A stretch of DNA of 64,000 bases from a candidate division KSB1 bacterium (GCA_034506395.1 JAPDPQ010000001.1:68435-132434); one strand, 5' to 3'. Positions 37,263-46,768 are shown, numbered from the stretch's first letter. Notes: generated by a model from the sequence alone, not told the origin. A program made the numbers and translations.

Positions 37263-38396
37263 ATGTTTCGTCCACAGCATCGATTGTACATCATTGGAAT
37301 TGGCATCTTGGTCGTGATCATTGTTCTGGTGATCATTTCAATTTTGCATCCCAAACCCCCTGTATATCAAATTTATTTAAGCCGCAAAGCGCTGGCAAAG
37401 GCGAACAGGGCTGAAGCCAATTATTACGCTTCAGAAGCTTTTCAAGCTGCCCAGAAAAGTTGGCAACGGATTTTAATGATGTGGCGCCGCGAGAACCAAA
37501 AAGCGTTCTATCGCCGCAACTATAAGCCATTGGAACAGTTGGCCAAACAAACTCAGCTATTGGCCCAACAATCCGAACGCCAAGCGCTTCGCGCACGCGA
37601 TTCATTAAAAAATGTCGCTCGCATCGAGTTAGCCCTCCTACTCGATCGACTCGCCGAATTCAAAGAGCAATTCGGTCAAATGCCAATTGAAGAAGCACTT
37701 CGTCGAAACGCAATCAAGGGCGAGTTGTTGGTGCTGGAGGGCAAAGCAGCGCTCGAACGCGGTCAAATTAAACAGGCGATTCATAATTTTCAAATGGCTG
37801 AGAAACTCATCGGACAATCGGGCAAAACTACTAAAGAAATGCTCGATAATTATCTTTCGAATATCCCCTTGTGGCGGCGTTGGTCCCAGGAAACCATTGC
37901 TGAATCAAAAACAAACCAAAACGTCGCTTTAATTGTAGATAAATTCAATCGCACGCTTTATGTTTATAATCAGGGGGAGCTCATTCACAAGTATCCTATT
38001 GAGCTGGGGAAGAATTGGATGGGCCACAAACGGCAGCGTGGCGATAATGCCACCCCAGAAGGGCAATACCGGATTATTAAAAAAGTCGGTAAAGGTGGTA
38101 GCAAGTATTACAAAGCTTTGGTTTTGAATTATCCCAATCAGAGGGATCTGCAAGAATTTTTAAATGCGAAAAAAGCTGGGCAACTTCCTAAGAACGCCCA
38201 AATAGGTGGATCAATCGAGATCCATGGTGACGGCGGAAAGGGCATCAATTGGACCCAGGGCTGCATCGCATTGACCAATGAAGACATTGACGAGCTGTTT
38301 GACCTCGTCACTTTGAACACACCAGTCACCATTGTAGGTGCATTGAATGGGACAAACAATAAATCGACGAGTGCGTCGCGAAACGATCGGAAATAG
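37263..38396 (+). CDS. L,D-transpeptidase (YkuD) with DUF4398-like helical region
   Basis: Membrane-anchored protein of 377 residues from the chosen start. ATG 37263 has AGGAGA 12 bases upstream. The open frame back to 37203 starts almost at the terminator and has no ribosome binding site. A single membrane segment is at about 9-28. Next comes a helical region whose first repeat (LAKANRAEANYYASEAFQAA) closely resembles the DUF4398 lipoproteins on either side. The C-terminal YkuD domain starts at VALIVDKFNRTLYVY and has the catalytic elements EIHGDGG and TQGCIAL (nucleophile Cys). It would form 3-3 crosslinks in peptidoglycan or attach proteins to it. Confidence 0.88.
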   Translation: MFRPQHRLYIIGIGILVVIIVLVIISILHPKPPVYQIYLSRKALAKANRAEANYYASEAFQAAQKSWQRILMMWRRENQKAFYRRNYKPLEQLAKQTQLLAQQSERQALRARDSLKNVARIELALLLDRLAEFKEQFGQMPIEEALRRNAIKGELLVLEGKAALERGQIKQAIHNFQMAEKLIGQSGKTTKEMLDNYLSNIPLWRRWSQETIAESKTNQNVALIVDKFNRTLYVYNQGELIHKYPIELGKNWMGHKRQRGDNATPEGQYRIIKKVGKGGSKYYKALVLNYPNQRDLQEFLNAKKAGQLPKNAQIGGSIEIHGDGGKGINWTQGCIALTNEDIDELFDLVTLNTPVTIVGALNGTNNKSTSASRNDRK

Positions 38397-38619
38397 GATT
38401 ATCGCCTGTTTTATTGAACGTCTTCAATAAAGCAATCAAAAACTTTTCGGAATGATCCCATTTGATTTTTTAATTAAGTGGCGAAAAGAAATTTGAGTTT
38501 TTAATAGATATCTAAATTTCATTGGATCGATTATTGGATTCGAATGCAATCTTGCTGGTATTGGTAGCTTAACAGTTACTTCGCATCTCACGAGATGACA
38601 GATCACTTGTTCAATCATT

Positions 38620-39471
38620 ATGTCTAACACCAACGACCAAAATACGCGCCCAAGCACATCTAATCGAGCGATGTCGTTCGATCGGCAAGCTGCGGAACCT
38701 CAACAACCATATAGCAAAGGCAAAATCATCCGTCGAGCCTTACTGCGCGGTACCTTTCTTGGGATATTATTGGCCTGGCTATTGATCAGTTTCGCGCCTT
38801 TGATCCGGGATGGAATTTTATACATGATGCCGCGGCACAAAGCTTTATATGTAGGGCAACCACTTCTCGACCGCAAAATAGAAGATCGATTGGCAACGAA
38901 GGAGGCAACGATCACTGAGCATAATCACATGCCGACAAACTTAGATTTCACTGAACTGAATGCTCGATTAAAACGACTCCAGCGGTCCGTTGCCAGTTTA
39001 CAGCAACGGGTCGAACGATTGATCCCCAGAGAGCCCTATTTGATCATCGATACTTCTGATAATCTGATCTTTCTGATGAAAGGAAAGCAGTTGTTGCATC
39101 AAGGGATCTGCTCTACTGGCAGCTACATCATGCTAAAATCGGCTGACGGAAGCGAGAAGTGGATCTTCAAAACCCCGCGTGGGCTCAGAAGAATTCAAGC
39201 GAAAATTGAAGACCCGGTGTGGCGCATGCCAGATTGGGCCTTTATTGAAGAGGGCTTGCCTGTTCCAGAACCCTATGCGCGTGAGCGATATGAACCAGGT
39301 GTTCTGGGGGATTATGCGCTGAGCTTAGGCGATGGCTATCTCATTCACGGAACGCTTTATCAGCGCTTTTTGGGGTTGCCCGTCACCCATGGATGCGTTC
39401 GATTAGGCGACAAAGAACTCGAAATTGTCTACCGTCATCTTCAAGTTGGCTCGAAAGTTTTCATTTACTAA
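38620..39471 (+). CDS. L,D-transpeptidase (YkuD), membrane-anchored
   Basis: Protein of 283 residues with a polar N-terminus, one membrane segment (about 42-63) and a short coiled coil (RLKRLQRSVASLQQRVERL). The YkuD domain opens with YLIIDTSDNLIFLMKGK and ends with the catalytic IHGTLYQRFLGLPVTHGCVR (His and nucleophile Cys both present). It acts on periplasmic peptidoglycan. The next gene begins 10 bases after its stop, so the two are co-transcribed. The start codon has no strong ribosome binding site. Confidence 0.88.
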   Translation: MSNTNDQNTRPSTSNRAMSFDRQAAEPQQPYSKGKIIRRALLRGTFLGILLAWLLISFAPLIRDGILYMMPRHKALYVGQPLLDRKIEDRLATKEATITEHNHMPTNLDFTELNARLKRLQRSVASLQQRVERLIPREPYLIIDTSDNLIFLMKGKQLLHQGICSTGSYIMLKSADGSEKWIFKTPRGLRRIQAKIEDPVWRMPDWAFIEEGLPVPEPYARERYEPGVLGDYALSLGDGYLIHGTLYQRFLGLPVTHGCVRLGDKELEIVYRHLQVGSKVFIY

Positions 39472-39481
39472 GGTCTAACGT

Positions 39482-40384
39482 ATGAGATTTTTACAATGGC
39501 TGCTTAAGTTCCCGCGTGCAATCCTCAGACGATGGCGGCTGTGGTTTTCATTTCTTCACGATGTTAAAGCAAGCCGCTGGATTTTCTGGCCGCTGTTGCT
39601 TATTCCAGCAATCGCTTGCGCTGTTTTGCTGATCATTCTGCCATTACACAATTTTAAGCAGCAAACGCTTCGCCCATTGCCCGGAGTGGCTCATCAGTAT
39701 TTGACCGCTGAGGACTCAGCCGCCGCTCTCTCTCAAATTGCCAGCTATTCTTCGCAACTATTCCGATTGAAAATCGACGAATTGTTTCTTAATTCCCAGC
39801 TTATCATGGCCAAAAGCGACTCCATTGGCTTAATTTTGAATTTGAGTGATAGTACGATTTCTTTGTATCTGCGTGGGGTCAATCTCCGTTCCTGTCATGT
39901 TTTCTCCTATACCATGAATCACGCTTTCAAACATCTCACCAGTCAACCCGATCTTTTCCATTGGCTCTCTCGGCCGTTTGTGTTAAAACAAGATTGGGCG
40001 ACGATTCCAAAAGTCCCGATCACTGTGAGAAGAGCGCCGCGGGATACGATCGAAGCCCAGAAATATAAGATCCAGCCGGCTGCTCCTGCTCGTCCAGATG
40101 TCTATCTGACATTGAAATTCGACCGCAATCTGATCCTCAAAGTCCATCAAGTCGAACCGATTTCGCTGAAGTCGTTCAAGGGATTAGGCCGGATCGTTCT
40201 TTATCACCTCAAAAGCTATGCGAAGTATCTTGCTGAGACATTTGTCCACATCTATCATTTGAAATTGCCCGAGCATTATTATTCAATTGAAATAACCATT
40301 GCGAAAAACGACGCCATCGCTATATATCGTGCGATACCAATGCATGCGGAACTAATAACTCGGCTTCCTGACGACCATTACTGA
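39482..40384 (+). CDS. Membrane protein with YkuD-like strand, no catalytic motif
   Basis: Protein of 300 residues with a basic N-terminus and one strong membrane segment (about 36-55), the rest being periplasmic. Around residues 110-135 the segment GLILNLSDSTISLYLRGVNL lines up with the start of the YkuD domain of the preceding gene (YLIIDTSDNLIFLMKGKQLL). No HGC-type active site follows. I read it as a possible non-catalytic relative or partner of the L,D-transpeptidase. It starts 10 bases after that gene with AAGG as ribosome binding site. Otherwise unrecognised. Confidence 0.75.
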   Translation: MRFLQWLLKFPRAILRRWRLWFSFLHDVKASRWIFWPLLLIPAIACAVLLIILPLHNFKQQTLRPLPGVAHQYLTAEDSAAALSQIASYSSQLFRLKIDELFLNSQLIMAKSDSIGLILNLSDSTISLYLRGVNLRSCHVFSYTMNHAFKHLTSQPDLFHWLSRPFVLKQDWATIPKVPITVRRAPRDTIEAQKYKIQPAAPARPDVYLTLKFDRNLILKVHQVEPISLKSFKGLGRIVLYHLKSYAKYLAETFVHIYHLKLPEHYYSIEITIAKNDAIAIYRAIPMHAELITRLPDDHY

Positions 40385-40760
40385 AACCTAAAGAAGGTTC
40401 AACCTTTTGCACGCTTGGTACTCAAATCAGATCGATTGATTAGAATTTTTTCTCTTCGATGAGATTAATCAAATAGAATGAATGGAACAACATTGCCATC
40501 ACTGTGGTCTAATTTGCACCAGCCAGTTGCGGAATTTTTATTTATCTCGGTTTATGAAGACGTTCTCGTATGCCATGCTGCCGCTTAAATCAGCGAGCTT
40601 TTAGCAGCTTCGAGTATCAGGTCTTTTCCGAAATCGCAGCTCAACGCGGCATCAGATAGGATGACTCACGCGATGGGAGCGGATTTCATTATATTGCTGC
40701 AAGGTCTGTTTAGCGAGTATCAGTTGAAATGGTTTAGTTGATTTTCGGGCCCGAAGGGTT
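40385..40760. other. Intergenic region, no gene recognised
   Basis: About 375 bases inside the envelope block. No clear promoter, terminator or RNA seen. The ribosome binding site AAGGG of the next gene is near 40755. Confidence 0.35.
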
Positions 40761-41378
40761 ATGAATGGAGAACTGCGGCTGTTCCGGCCAATTGGACTAT
40801 TTTTTTTCTTGATCATTTTTTGCTGTACCAAGCAAAATCCACAACGGGAGCTCAATCTGGCAGCGGCGGCCATCGATTCGGCCATGAGCGCAAAGGCGAA
40901 TTATTTTGCACCCAAAGAATTTGAATTGGCCCGTGACGCTTACCTCAACGCCCGCAAATACACCGAGCAAAAAAAGTTCGATAAAGCCCGCCAATCCGCT
41001 TTAATGGCGATCAAATTCGCTGATTCTTCCATCGTTATCAGCAAACGAAAAAAACTTATCACTGAGATAGAAATTGAACAGCTCATTTCCTACTTGCGAC
41101 ATAAAATTGATGTCTATGAAACCGTCATTTCGAAAGCCGAAAATTACGGCATCCCATCCGCTCAAATTGATTCGGCTCGCGCGGAATTGGACAAGCTAAA
41201 TAAAACTTTGGTGATGATGATCATAAAAAATGATGAGGAAGATTATGAGACCATCCGACATGAATGCAACATCGCGATCGAGCAGGCTAGCCTCGCAACT
41301 TATCAACTAATAAAACTGATCAGTAGTACCAATTTGGTTGAACCAGGCCTGGAGTTCGACAGACGAAATAAAAGATAA
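40761..41378 (+). CDS. DUF4398-like helical lipoprotein
   Basis: Predicted lipoprotein of 205 residues; the signal peptide ends in IIFCC (Cys21/22). The mature part opens with the DUF4398-type repeat (IDSAMSAKANYFAPKEFELA then RDAYLNARKYTEQKKFDKAR) and continues as long helices. It is clearly related in layout to the lipoprotein at 36494 and to the helical part of the transpeptidase at 37263. It closes the envelope block. Function unknown; a structural or scaffolding role near peptidoglycan is an inference from neighbours. Confidence 0.8.
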   Translation: MNGELRLFRPIGLFFFLIIFCCTKQNPQRELNLAAAAIDSAMSAKANYFAPKEFELARDAYLNARKYTEQKKFDKARQSALMAIKFADSSIVISKRKKLITEIEIEQLISYLRHKIDVYETVISKAENYGIPSAQIDSARAELDKLNKTLVMMIIKNDEEDYETIRHECNIAIEQASLATYQLIKLISSTNLVEPGLEFDRRNKR

Positions 41379-41642
41379 ACTTTTCGTCCTCCACGTCTCT
41401 GAATCAGTTGGTTTCATTTTTCGTGCTGAATAAAGATTACTTAATCCCTCTGTGATTGAAAAAACTGTTTGAGATCGAAAAGCGATATGTTATTTGATTC
41501 GCGATAATAGGAATAATCGATTGGGAAAAATGGGTTATCCACGCATCCTATCCGTCAATGTTTCGCTGAAATGATTAGTTATTAAATTCTCAAGTCGCCA
41601 TCAGCATTGTTGGCAGGATGATCGAACAAGCATGGAGTAGCG

Positions 41643-43247
41643 ATGAGCGGACCGAAACGGCAATCGACACGAGAATATTGGGCGACGCGGATCGGGTTGA
41701 TCTTGGCGATGGCAGGAAATGCGATTGGGCTGGGGAATTTCCTTCGGTTCCCTGTAAAAGCAGCTCAAAACGGCGGCGGCGCATTCATGATCCCCTATTT
41801 TGCAGCGCTTCTTTTGTTGGGAATCCCCCTCATGTGGGTCGAATGGAGCATTGGTCGCTATAGTGGCCAATTCGGTTATGGCACCACGGCCGGGGCCTTC
41901 GGCTTGCTGACCAAATCGGAGCGTAGCGCAAAGGTGGTCAACTTCTTGGGTGCGTTAGGAATCACCGTCCCCCTGCTATTTGTGATCTATTATCTCTATA
42001 TTGAATCCTGGACCTTGGCCTACAGCTTCTTCTCACTCACGGGCAAATATTTCGGTATTCTCGATTACGATACCATGTCCCGCTTCCTCGCCAGTTTTCA
42101 AGGCAAGGTCCACAGCGAACATTTTGCTGGCTTCGGGACAGCCTTATTTTTCTTTTTCATCACTGTGGGGCTCAATATTTATGTGCTGTCTCGTGGGATC
42201 GCCAGTGGTATTGAGAAATTGGCCAAGATTGCGCTTCCGACCTTGTTCGTCTTCGCCCTCATCCTCTTCATTCGGGTATGGACGCTTGGCACTCCAGATC
42301 CCAGCAAGCCCGAAAATAGCATCATCAATGGTTTTGCCTATATCTGGAATCCCCAATTCAGCCACATCACTCAGAGCAAAACCTGGATGGCTGCCGCTGG
42401 GCAGATCTTTTTCACACTGAGCATCGGCAATGGCTCGATCATCACTTATGCCAGCTACATGAAACGTCGCAGCGATATTGCCCTTACAGGATTATCCACA
42501 TCGATCACCAATGAATTCATCGAGGTAATCTTCGGTGGATCGATCGCCATCCCAGTGGCAGTCGCTTTCTTTGGCTTGACGCAAACCATCCAGATTGCAA
42601 ATGGCGGAGCTTTCGATCTGGGATTTGTGGCCATGCCGATCATCTTTCAAAAATTGCCCTTGGGACAGCTCTTTGGAATGATTTGGTTCCTATTGCTGTT
42701 TTTCGCTGGGATCACTTCTTCAGTCGCTCTGTGTTCTCCTGCCATCGCTTTTCTGCAGCGGCAATTAAACCTCAGCCGCAATCGGGCAGTCTTTTGGGTT
42801 GGATTGATCCTGTTCGGCTGCGGACTGCCGGTGGTCTTCTTCCTCAAATACGGGTTTCTCGATGAAATGGACTTCTGGGCAGGGACATTCGGGCTAGTCG
42901 TCGTTGCAATGATCGAAGTGATTTTGTTCGCCTGGGTTTTTGGGATGACGAAAGGTTGGAAAGAGATCACTCGAGGGGCCGATATTAAAATCCCGATTAT
43001 CTTTAAATACATTATCAAATTTATTACGCCGATCTATCTGATCGCTCTGCTTGTCTTCTGGACTTATCAGGACGGTTATCGGGTGCTGCTAATGATCGAC
43101 CGAAGCGCCACCGATATCCCCTATCTCTGGGGCGCTCGTGCCATGATGTTGGCATTAGCAGCCTTGTTTTTCATTCTCGTCATCGTTGCCTATCGCATTC
43201 GAACGATTCGGTATCATCATTCAGAACATCTGCCATCACAAACATAG
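41643..43247 (+). CDS. Sodium-dependent transporter, NSS/SNF family
   Basis: Secondary transporter of 534 residues with about 12 membrane segments, in the neurotransmitter:sodium symporter family (LeuT fold). The signature GNAIGLGNFLRFP (25-37) in the first helix forms part of the Na+ and substrate site. NGGGAFMIPYF follows and the helix-6 region reads FTLSIGNGSIITYASYM. The likely substrate is an amino acid, but it cannot be named. GGAG about 8 bases before the ATG. A small single-membrane-segment gene follows 19 bases downstream, as in Met/Ala importers with a small subunit. Confidence 0.93.
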   Translation: MSGPKRQSTREYWATRIGLILAMAGNAIGLGNFLRFPVKAAQNGGGAFMIPYFAALLLLGIPLMWVEWSIGRYSGQFGYGTTAGAFGLLTKSERSAKVVNFLGALGITVPLLFVIYYLYIESWTLAYSFFSLTGKYFGILDYDTMSRFLASFQGKVHSEHFAGFGTALFFFFITVGLNIYVLSRGIASGIEKLAKIALPTLFVFALILFIRVWTLGTPDPSKPENSIINGFAYIWNPQFSHITQSKTWMAAAGQIFFTLSIGNGSIITYASYMKRRSDIALTGLSTSITNEFIEVIFGGSIAIPVAVAFFGLTQTIQIANGGAFDLGFVAMPIIFQKLPLGQLFGMIWFLLLFFAGITSSVALCSPAIAFLQRQLNLSRNRAVFWVGLILFGCGLPVVFFLKYGFLDEMDFWAGTFGLVVVAMIEVILFAWVFGMTKGWKEITRGADIKIPIIFKYIIKFITPIYLIALLVFWTYQDGYRVLLMIDRSATDIPYLWGARAMMLALAALFFILVIVAYRIRTIRYHHSEHLPSQT

Positions 43248-43266
43248 TTCATTGAGGTTCGCGCCA

Positions 43267-43422
43267 ATGAATGATGGATTGACCACGGCCGGGTTGATAT
43301 TCGTTATCATCGCCTGGACATCAATTTTGATCGTAACAATTTTCTGTTTCTGGAAAGTTCTGGTTTCCAAGCGAGACCAATGGGAAAAAACAGATTCGGC
43401 TGAAATCGAGGACGATCTTTGA
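43267..43422 (+). CDS. Small single-TM accessory protein of the NSS transporter
   Basis: A 51-residue protein: MNDGLTTAGLIFVIIAW begins a single membrane helix (about 7-32), followed by a charged tail (KRDQWEKTDSAEIEDDL). GAGG lies 9 bases before the ATG and the gene starts 19 bases after the transporter. Size, topology and position match the small subunits (MetS-like) that accompany some NSS amino-acid importers. The sequence itself is too short to prove it. Confidence 0.7.
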   Translation: MNDGLTTAGLIFVIIAWTSILIVTIFCFWKVLVSKRDQWEKTDSAEIEDDL

Positions 43423-43536
43423 ACTTGCTTTCTGGTTGAACATCCAGTGATTGCCCGTGCGATTGGCTCATCTACCCTGCTCTGAGAAAAAACGCCGGCA
43501 AGCATCTCAATCGATGTGATTTGATTGTTATTTTCT

Positions 43537-43560
43537 GCTCCAATTTCGATTGGAGCTTTT
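43537..43560 (+). terminator. Rho-independent terminator with UUCG tetraloop
   Basis: GCTCCAAT (43537-43544) and ATTGGAGC (43549-43556) pair perfectly around TTCG, followed by TTTT. It ends the transporter operon, about 40 bases before the radical SAM gene. Confidence 0.85.
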
Positions 43561-43598
43561 CAATTCGTTTCGTTTACCCGTAAAAACTGAGAGCTTTT

Positions 43599-45113
43599 AT
43601 GATGGGCTATACAATTGTACTGACCTGCGACCGAACCATGGCCAGTCAGTATCATCATAATATGTTCTTCGGATTCAGCGCTTGCCTGCCACAAGGGGTG
43701 TTGCCCGATTGGGTCTACTACCCAATTTTTTGCCCAAGCGGAGCGGCAGATCATCGCGGCGCGCTGCTATTCGCCAATTATGGGATGCGCAAAATCGAGG
43801 CAGCCCTTTTGGCCAATGGATTTCAGCGCGATGAAGTGATCGTCGCCCATCCCGATCATCTCGATAAGGTGATTTCAGAACAGACCAAGATTGTCTCGAT
43901 TAGCACCATAGATCCTTTGGGAATAGGGCCTGCGACATCGACGTTCGTTGAACTCTGGGGTGGTGAAGGTCGCATGGCGATTAAATTGCGGGAATTGCTT
44001 TGGCATCGAGCCATCCAAAAGTATCGGCCGATCATTGTGTTGGGCGGACCCGGCGCTTGGCAACTCGCGCTTCATCCAGAAAAGCAGAGGGAATTAGGGG
44101 TTCATTGTGTGGTGGTAGGCGAAGGTGAGATGATCGCTCCGCGGTTGTTTCGGCAGATCCTCGAGGCCCGGGACAGCGTTCCTGAGGTTATCTCGGGTGA
44201 GCCAGTGCCAGATAATCAGATCGCCAATATTGTCGGGGGAACCATCTGCGGGATAATCGAGGCAACCCGAGGTTGTGCCCGAAGTTGCGCTTTCTGCGTC
44301 CCCTCATTGAAAAAGGTCCGATCTCGCCCGTTAGAAAATATCTTAGCCGAAGTGGCTGTCAATGTCCGTTCGGGCAATCGCGGCGTTATTTTGCACGGCG
44401 AAGATATTCTGCTCTATCAATCCGATGGGCTCAAAGTGAATTCCAAGGCCGTCGTTGAATTGTTCGACAAAGTTTACCATGTGCCTGGCGTCAAATGGGT
44501 CACCGCAAGCCATGCTTCGCTCTCCTCGGCTTATAGTTCGCCAGAGACGATTGAACAAATATCTCAGGTATTGGAGCTGGGCACCGAAAAGCATCCCACC
44601 AAAGCCTTTCAGGTCGGCATTGAAACCGGCAGCCCTAAATTGATCAGACGGCACATGCGGGGCAAGGTCTATCCGTTTAAGCCAGAGCAGTGGCCTGAAG
44701 TGGTGGAGGGCGCATTCCGCTTGTTCCACAAAAATCATATCGTTTGCTGCTCAACTTTGATTTTGGGATTGCCCGGCGAGGATCAGGATGACGTGCAACT
44801 GACTATCGATCTAGTAAAAACGCTCAAACCATATCAAAGCATCATCGTGCCGTTGTTTTTCACACCGATGGAAACCACGCGGCTGGAATACGCTCGGCCA
44901 TTCCTTAAGAAAGAGCTCACTCCCAAACATTATGAGCTGCTCACAGCATGTTGGAATCATAATCTGGATTGGTTTCCAGCTCTCTGGAAAAACTATGGCC
45001 GCGATAATAATCCGATCATCAAGACCATCATCAATTTGCTGATTCGATTTGGGACAGAACCCGTCCGCAGGCGTATCCATCGAAATGCGCGACGCCACGG
45101 AGCCATGGTATGA
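43599..45113 (+). CDS. B12-binding-domain-type radical SAM protein
   Basis: Radical SAM enzyme of 504 residues. The cluster motif is C226-x3-C230-x2-C233 in RGCARSCAFCVPS. The N-terminal ~200 residues look like a cobalamin-binding-type Rossmann domain (VSISTIDPLGIGPA, IIVLGGPGAW, VVVGEGE), although the usual DxHxxG motif is not evident. After the cluster come HGEDILLY, VGIETGSPKLI and LILGLPGEDQDD, typical of the core barrel. The product of the reaction is unknown. It is transcribed alone, after a terminator. Start at 43599 or the next ATG at 43602. Confidence 0.88.
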   Translation: MMGYTIVLTCDRTMASQYHHNMFFGFSACLPQGVLPDWVYYPIFCPSGAADHRGALLFANYGMRKIEAALLANGFQRDEVIVAHPDHLDKVISEQTKIVSISTIDPLGIGPATSTFVELWGGEGRMAIKLRELLWHRAIQKYRPIIVLGGPGAWQLALHPEKQRELGVHCVVVGEGEMIAPRLFRQILEARDSVPEVISGEPVPDNQIANIVGGTICGIIEATRGCARSCAFCVPSLKKVRSRPLENILAEVAVNVRSGNRGVILHGEDILLYQSDGLKVNSKAVVELFDKVYHVPGVKWVTASHASLSSAYSSPETIEQISQVLELGTEKHPTKAFQVGIETGSPKLIRRHMRGKVYPFKPEQWPEVVEGAFRLFHKNHIVCCSTLILGLPGEDQDDVQLTIDLVKTLKPYQSIIVPLFFTPMETTRLEYARPFLKKELTPKHYELLTACWNHNLDWFPALWKNYGRDNNPIIKTIINLLIRFGTEPVRRRIHRNARRHGAMV

Positions 45114-45270
45114 TTGGATTGATCTCAAATCAACTGATCATTTTTTGGCTAAGCCGAAATTCATCCGTATCTAAAGCACCAGGCTTGGCTACTATGGTCG
45201 CACGGGCTGCATTGGAAAATCATTGCACCGAAATATCAAAATCGACCGGCCACTGCTTTTTGGTTTGATC

Positions 45271-45726
45271 TCAATAGTCCAACGTTAAAATTCGTCCTTT
45301 GGTAAAATTGAAGAATGCTTCTTTTTTGGCGATCATTACCCCTGGCATGACATCCGCTTCGGTTTTGCCCGCTGCCTTGAGACAACCGGGACAGACATAA
45401 ATGGGGACGCCTCTCTGCAACAAATTATTAAGCTGAGTGAGCGAGGAAGGGAAATGGCTATAGGTTAGATCTGGGGCATCTTTCAAAACAACCTCGATGC
45501 CTTTAATATCAAAATAGACCAATACATCCCGATCCTGGGACATTATAGCGGCCATATTGAGCGCCATCAGCACCCGATGGGGATCATTGGTACCATTGCT
45601 GATATGAACAAATACCCCGTCTTTTTGGGGGGATAATTGTGAAGAAGATTGTTTCTGACAACCACTAAGATTGATCAAAATTAGAACCACAAAGACACTC
45701 CAATTGAGCACGCTGAATGTTCGCAT
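45271..45726 (-). CDS. DsrE/DsrF-like lipoprotein
   Basis: Lipoprotein of 151 residues with lipobox NLSGC (Cys23). The mature part is DsrE-like: VFVHISNGTNDPHRVLMALN (nucleotide-binding-like first strand and loop) and DVLVYFDIKGIEVVL. It then has YVCPGCLKAAGKTEADVMPG with the cysteine pair at the place where DsrE proteins carry their sulfur-relay cysteine. An exported DsrE domain suggests a periplasmic sulfur or thiol function, but this is inference. AAAGGAGAG precedes the ATG. Confidence 0.85.
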   Translation of the reverse strand: MRTFSVLNWSVFVVLILINLSGCQKQSSSQLSPQKDGVFVHISNGTNDPHRVLMALNMAAIMSQDRDVLVYFDIKGIEVVLKDAPDLTYSHFPSSLTQLNNLLQRGVPIYVCPGCLKAAGKTEADVMPGVMIAKKEAFFNFTKGRILTLDY

Positions 45727-45971
45727 AATGCGCTCTCCTTTGATTTGGTAATTGTTTGGTTGAATCTCCGCAGATTAATGGGATCACTTGAAAGTTACGA
45801 TCCTGACCTACCCTGATTGAAATTCCGCTTCAAACAACCAATGATTTTTGGAACTGTCTTTCCATTCCAATCTTGGGCATCAAGCGCGCTTAAATCGATG
45901 AGCTCAAGAAAAACGAGGGCAATCCTATTATTGATTTGAGATTTTATTTGTTTGATTTGGATAATCGGAAT

Positions 45972-46322
45972 TTAACCTGGTGGCCAATAGAATCGTCGGC
46001 CTGCTAAAAGATGTAAATGGATATGGTAGATCTCCTGGCCTGAGTCGCGATTGCAATTGAAGACCGTTCGGTAGCCGGTTTCAGCTACGCCCAATTTTTG
46101 GGCTAATTCTTTGGCGACCAGAAAAATTTCTCCCATTAATTGCTGATGCGACGGGGTGAGATCGTTCAGCGTGGGAATATGCTCCCGAGGAATGATCAAG
46201 ATGTGGATGGGCGCTTGGGGACGAATGTCTTTGAATGCCACCAGATTTTCGGTCTGATGAACAATCGCTGCTGGCCGAAGGCCTTGAACGATTTGGCAGA
46301 AAAGGCAATTATTCGCTTTCAT
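45972..46322 (-). CDS. HIT family nucleotide hydrolase (HinT-like)
   Basis: Histidine-triad protein of 116 residues, hydrolysing nucleoside phosphoramidates or similar compounds. CLFCQIVQG at the N-terminus and the triad YHIHLHLLAGR near the end identify the HinT branch. PQAPIHILIIPREH is the conserved middle. Its start codon overlaps the stop codon of dtd by one base (TAATG), so translation is coupled and they form one operon. Confidence 0.95.
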   Translation of the reverse strand: MKANNCLFCQIVQGLRPAAIVHQTENLVAFKDIRPQAPIHILIIPREHIPTLNDLTPSHQQLMGEIFLVAKELAQKLGVAETGYRTVFNCNRDSGQEIYHIHLHLLAGRRFYWPPG

Positions 46323-46768
46323 TATTTCTCCTTACTTTCTAAAATTATCGTTACTGGTCCATCATTGTGAATTTCTACCAACATCATGGCGCCAAATTCG
46401 CCAGTCGCTACCTTGAGTCCGCTTTGCCTCAGATAGTCAACAAATCGTTGATAGAGTGGCTCTGATATTTCTGGAGGTGCGGCATCGACAAAACTGGGCC
46501 GACGGCCCTTCCTGGCATCGCCATATAAAGTGAATTGTGAGACTACGAGCAAATCCCCGCCTACTTCCAACGCTGACAGGTTGAATTTCCCCTCAGCATC
46601 TGCAAAAATTCGAAGATTGACACATTTATCCGCTAAAAATCTTGCATCAGACTCATCATCACCGTTTCTTACCCCTAACAGGATCACCAATCCACGATCG
46701 ATCTGACCCACAATTTTTCCATCAATCGATACCGATGCCTTCGTTACCCGCTGCACCACTGCGCGCAT
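46322..46768 (-). CDS. dtd: D-aminoacyl-tRNA deacylase
   Basis: Removes D-amino acids wrongly attached to tRNA. The 148-residue length is standard. [13 protein letters not shown] at the start, the [17 protein letters not shown] motif and the NDGPVTI motif (cross-subunit Gly-Pro) are those of Dtd. AAGGTGA precedes the ATG. It is the first gene of a two-gene operon with the HIT protein. Confidence 0.97.
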   Translation of the reverse strand: MRAVVQRVTKASVSIDGKIVGQIDRGLVILLGVRNGDDESDARFLADKCVNLRIFADAEGKFNLSALEVGGDLLVVSQFTLYGDARKGRRPSFVDAAPPEISEPLYQRFVDYLRQSGLKVATGEFGAMMLVEIHNDGPVTIILESKEK

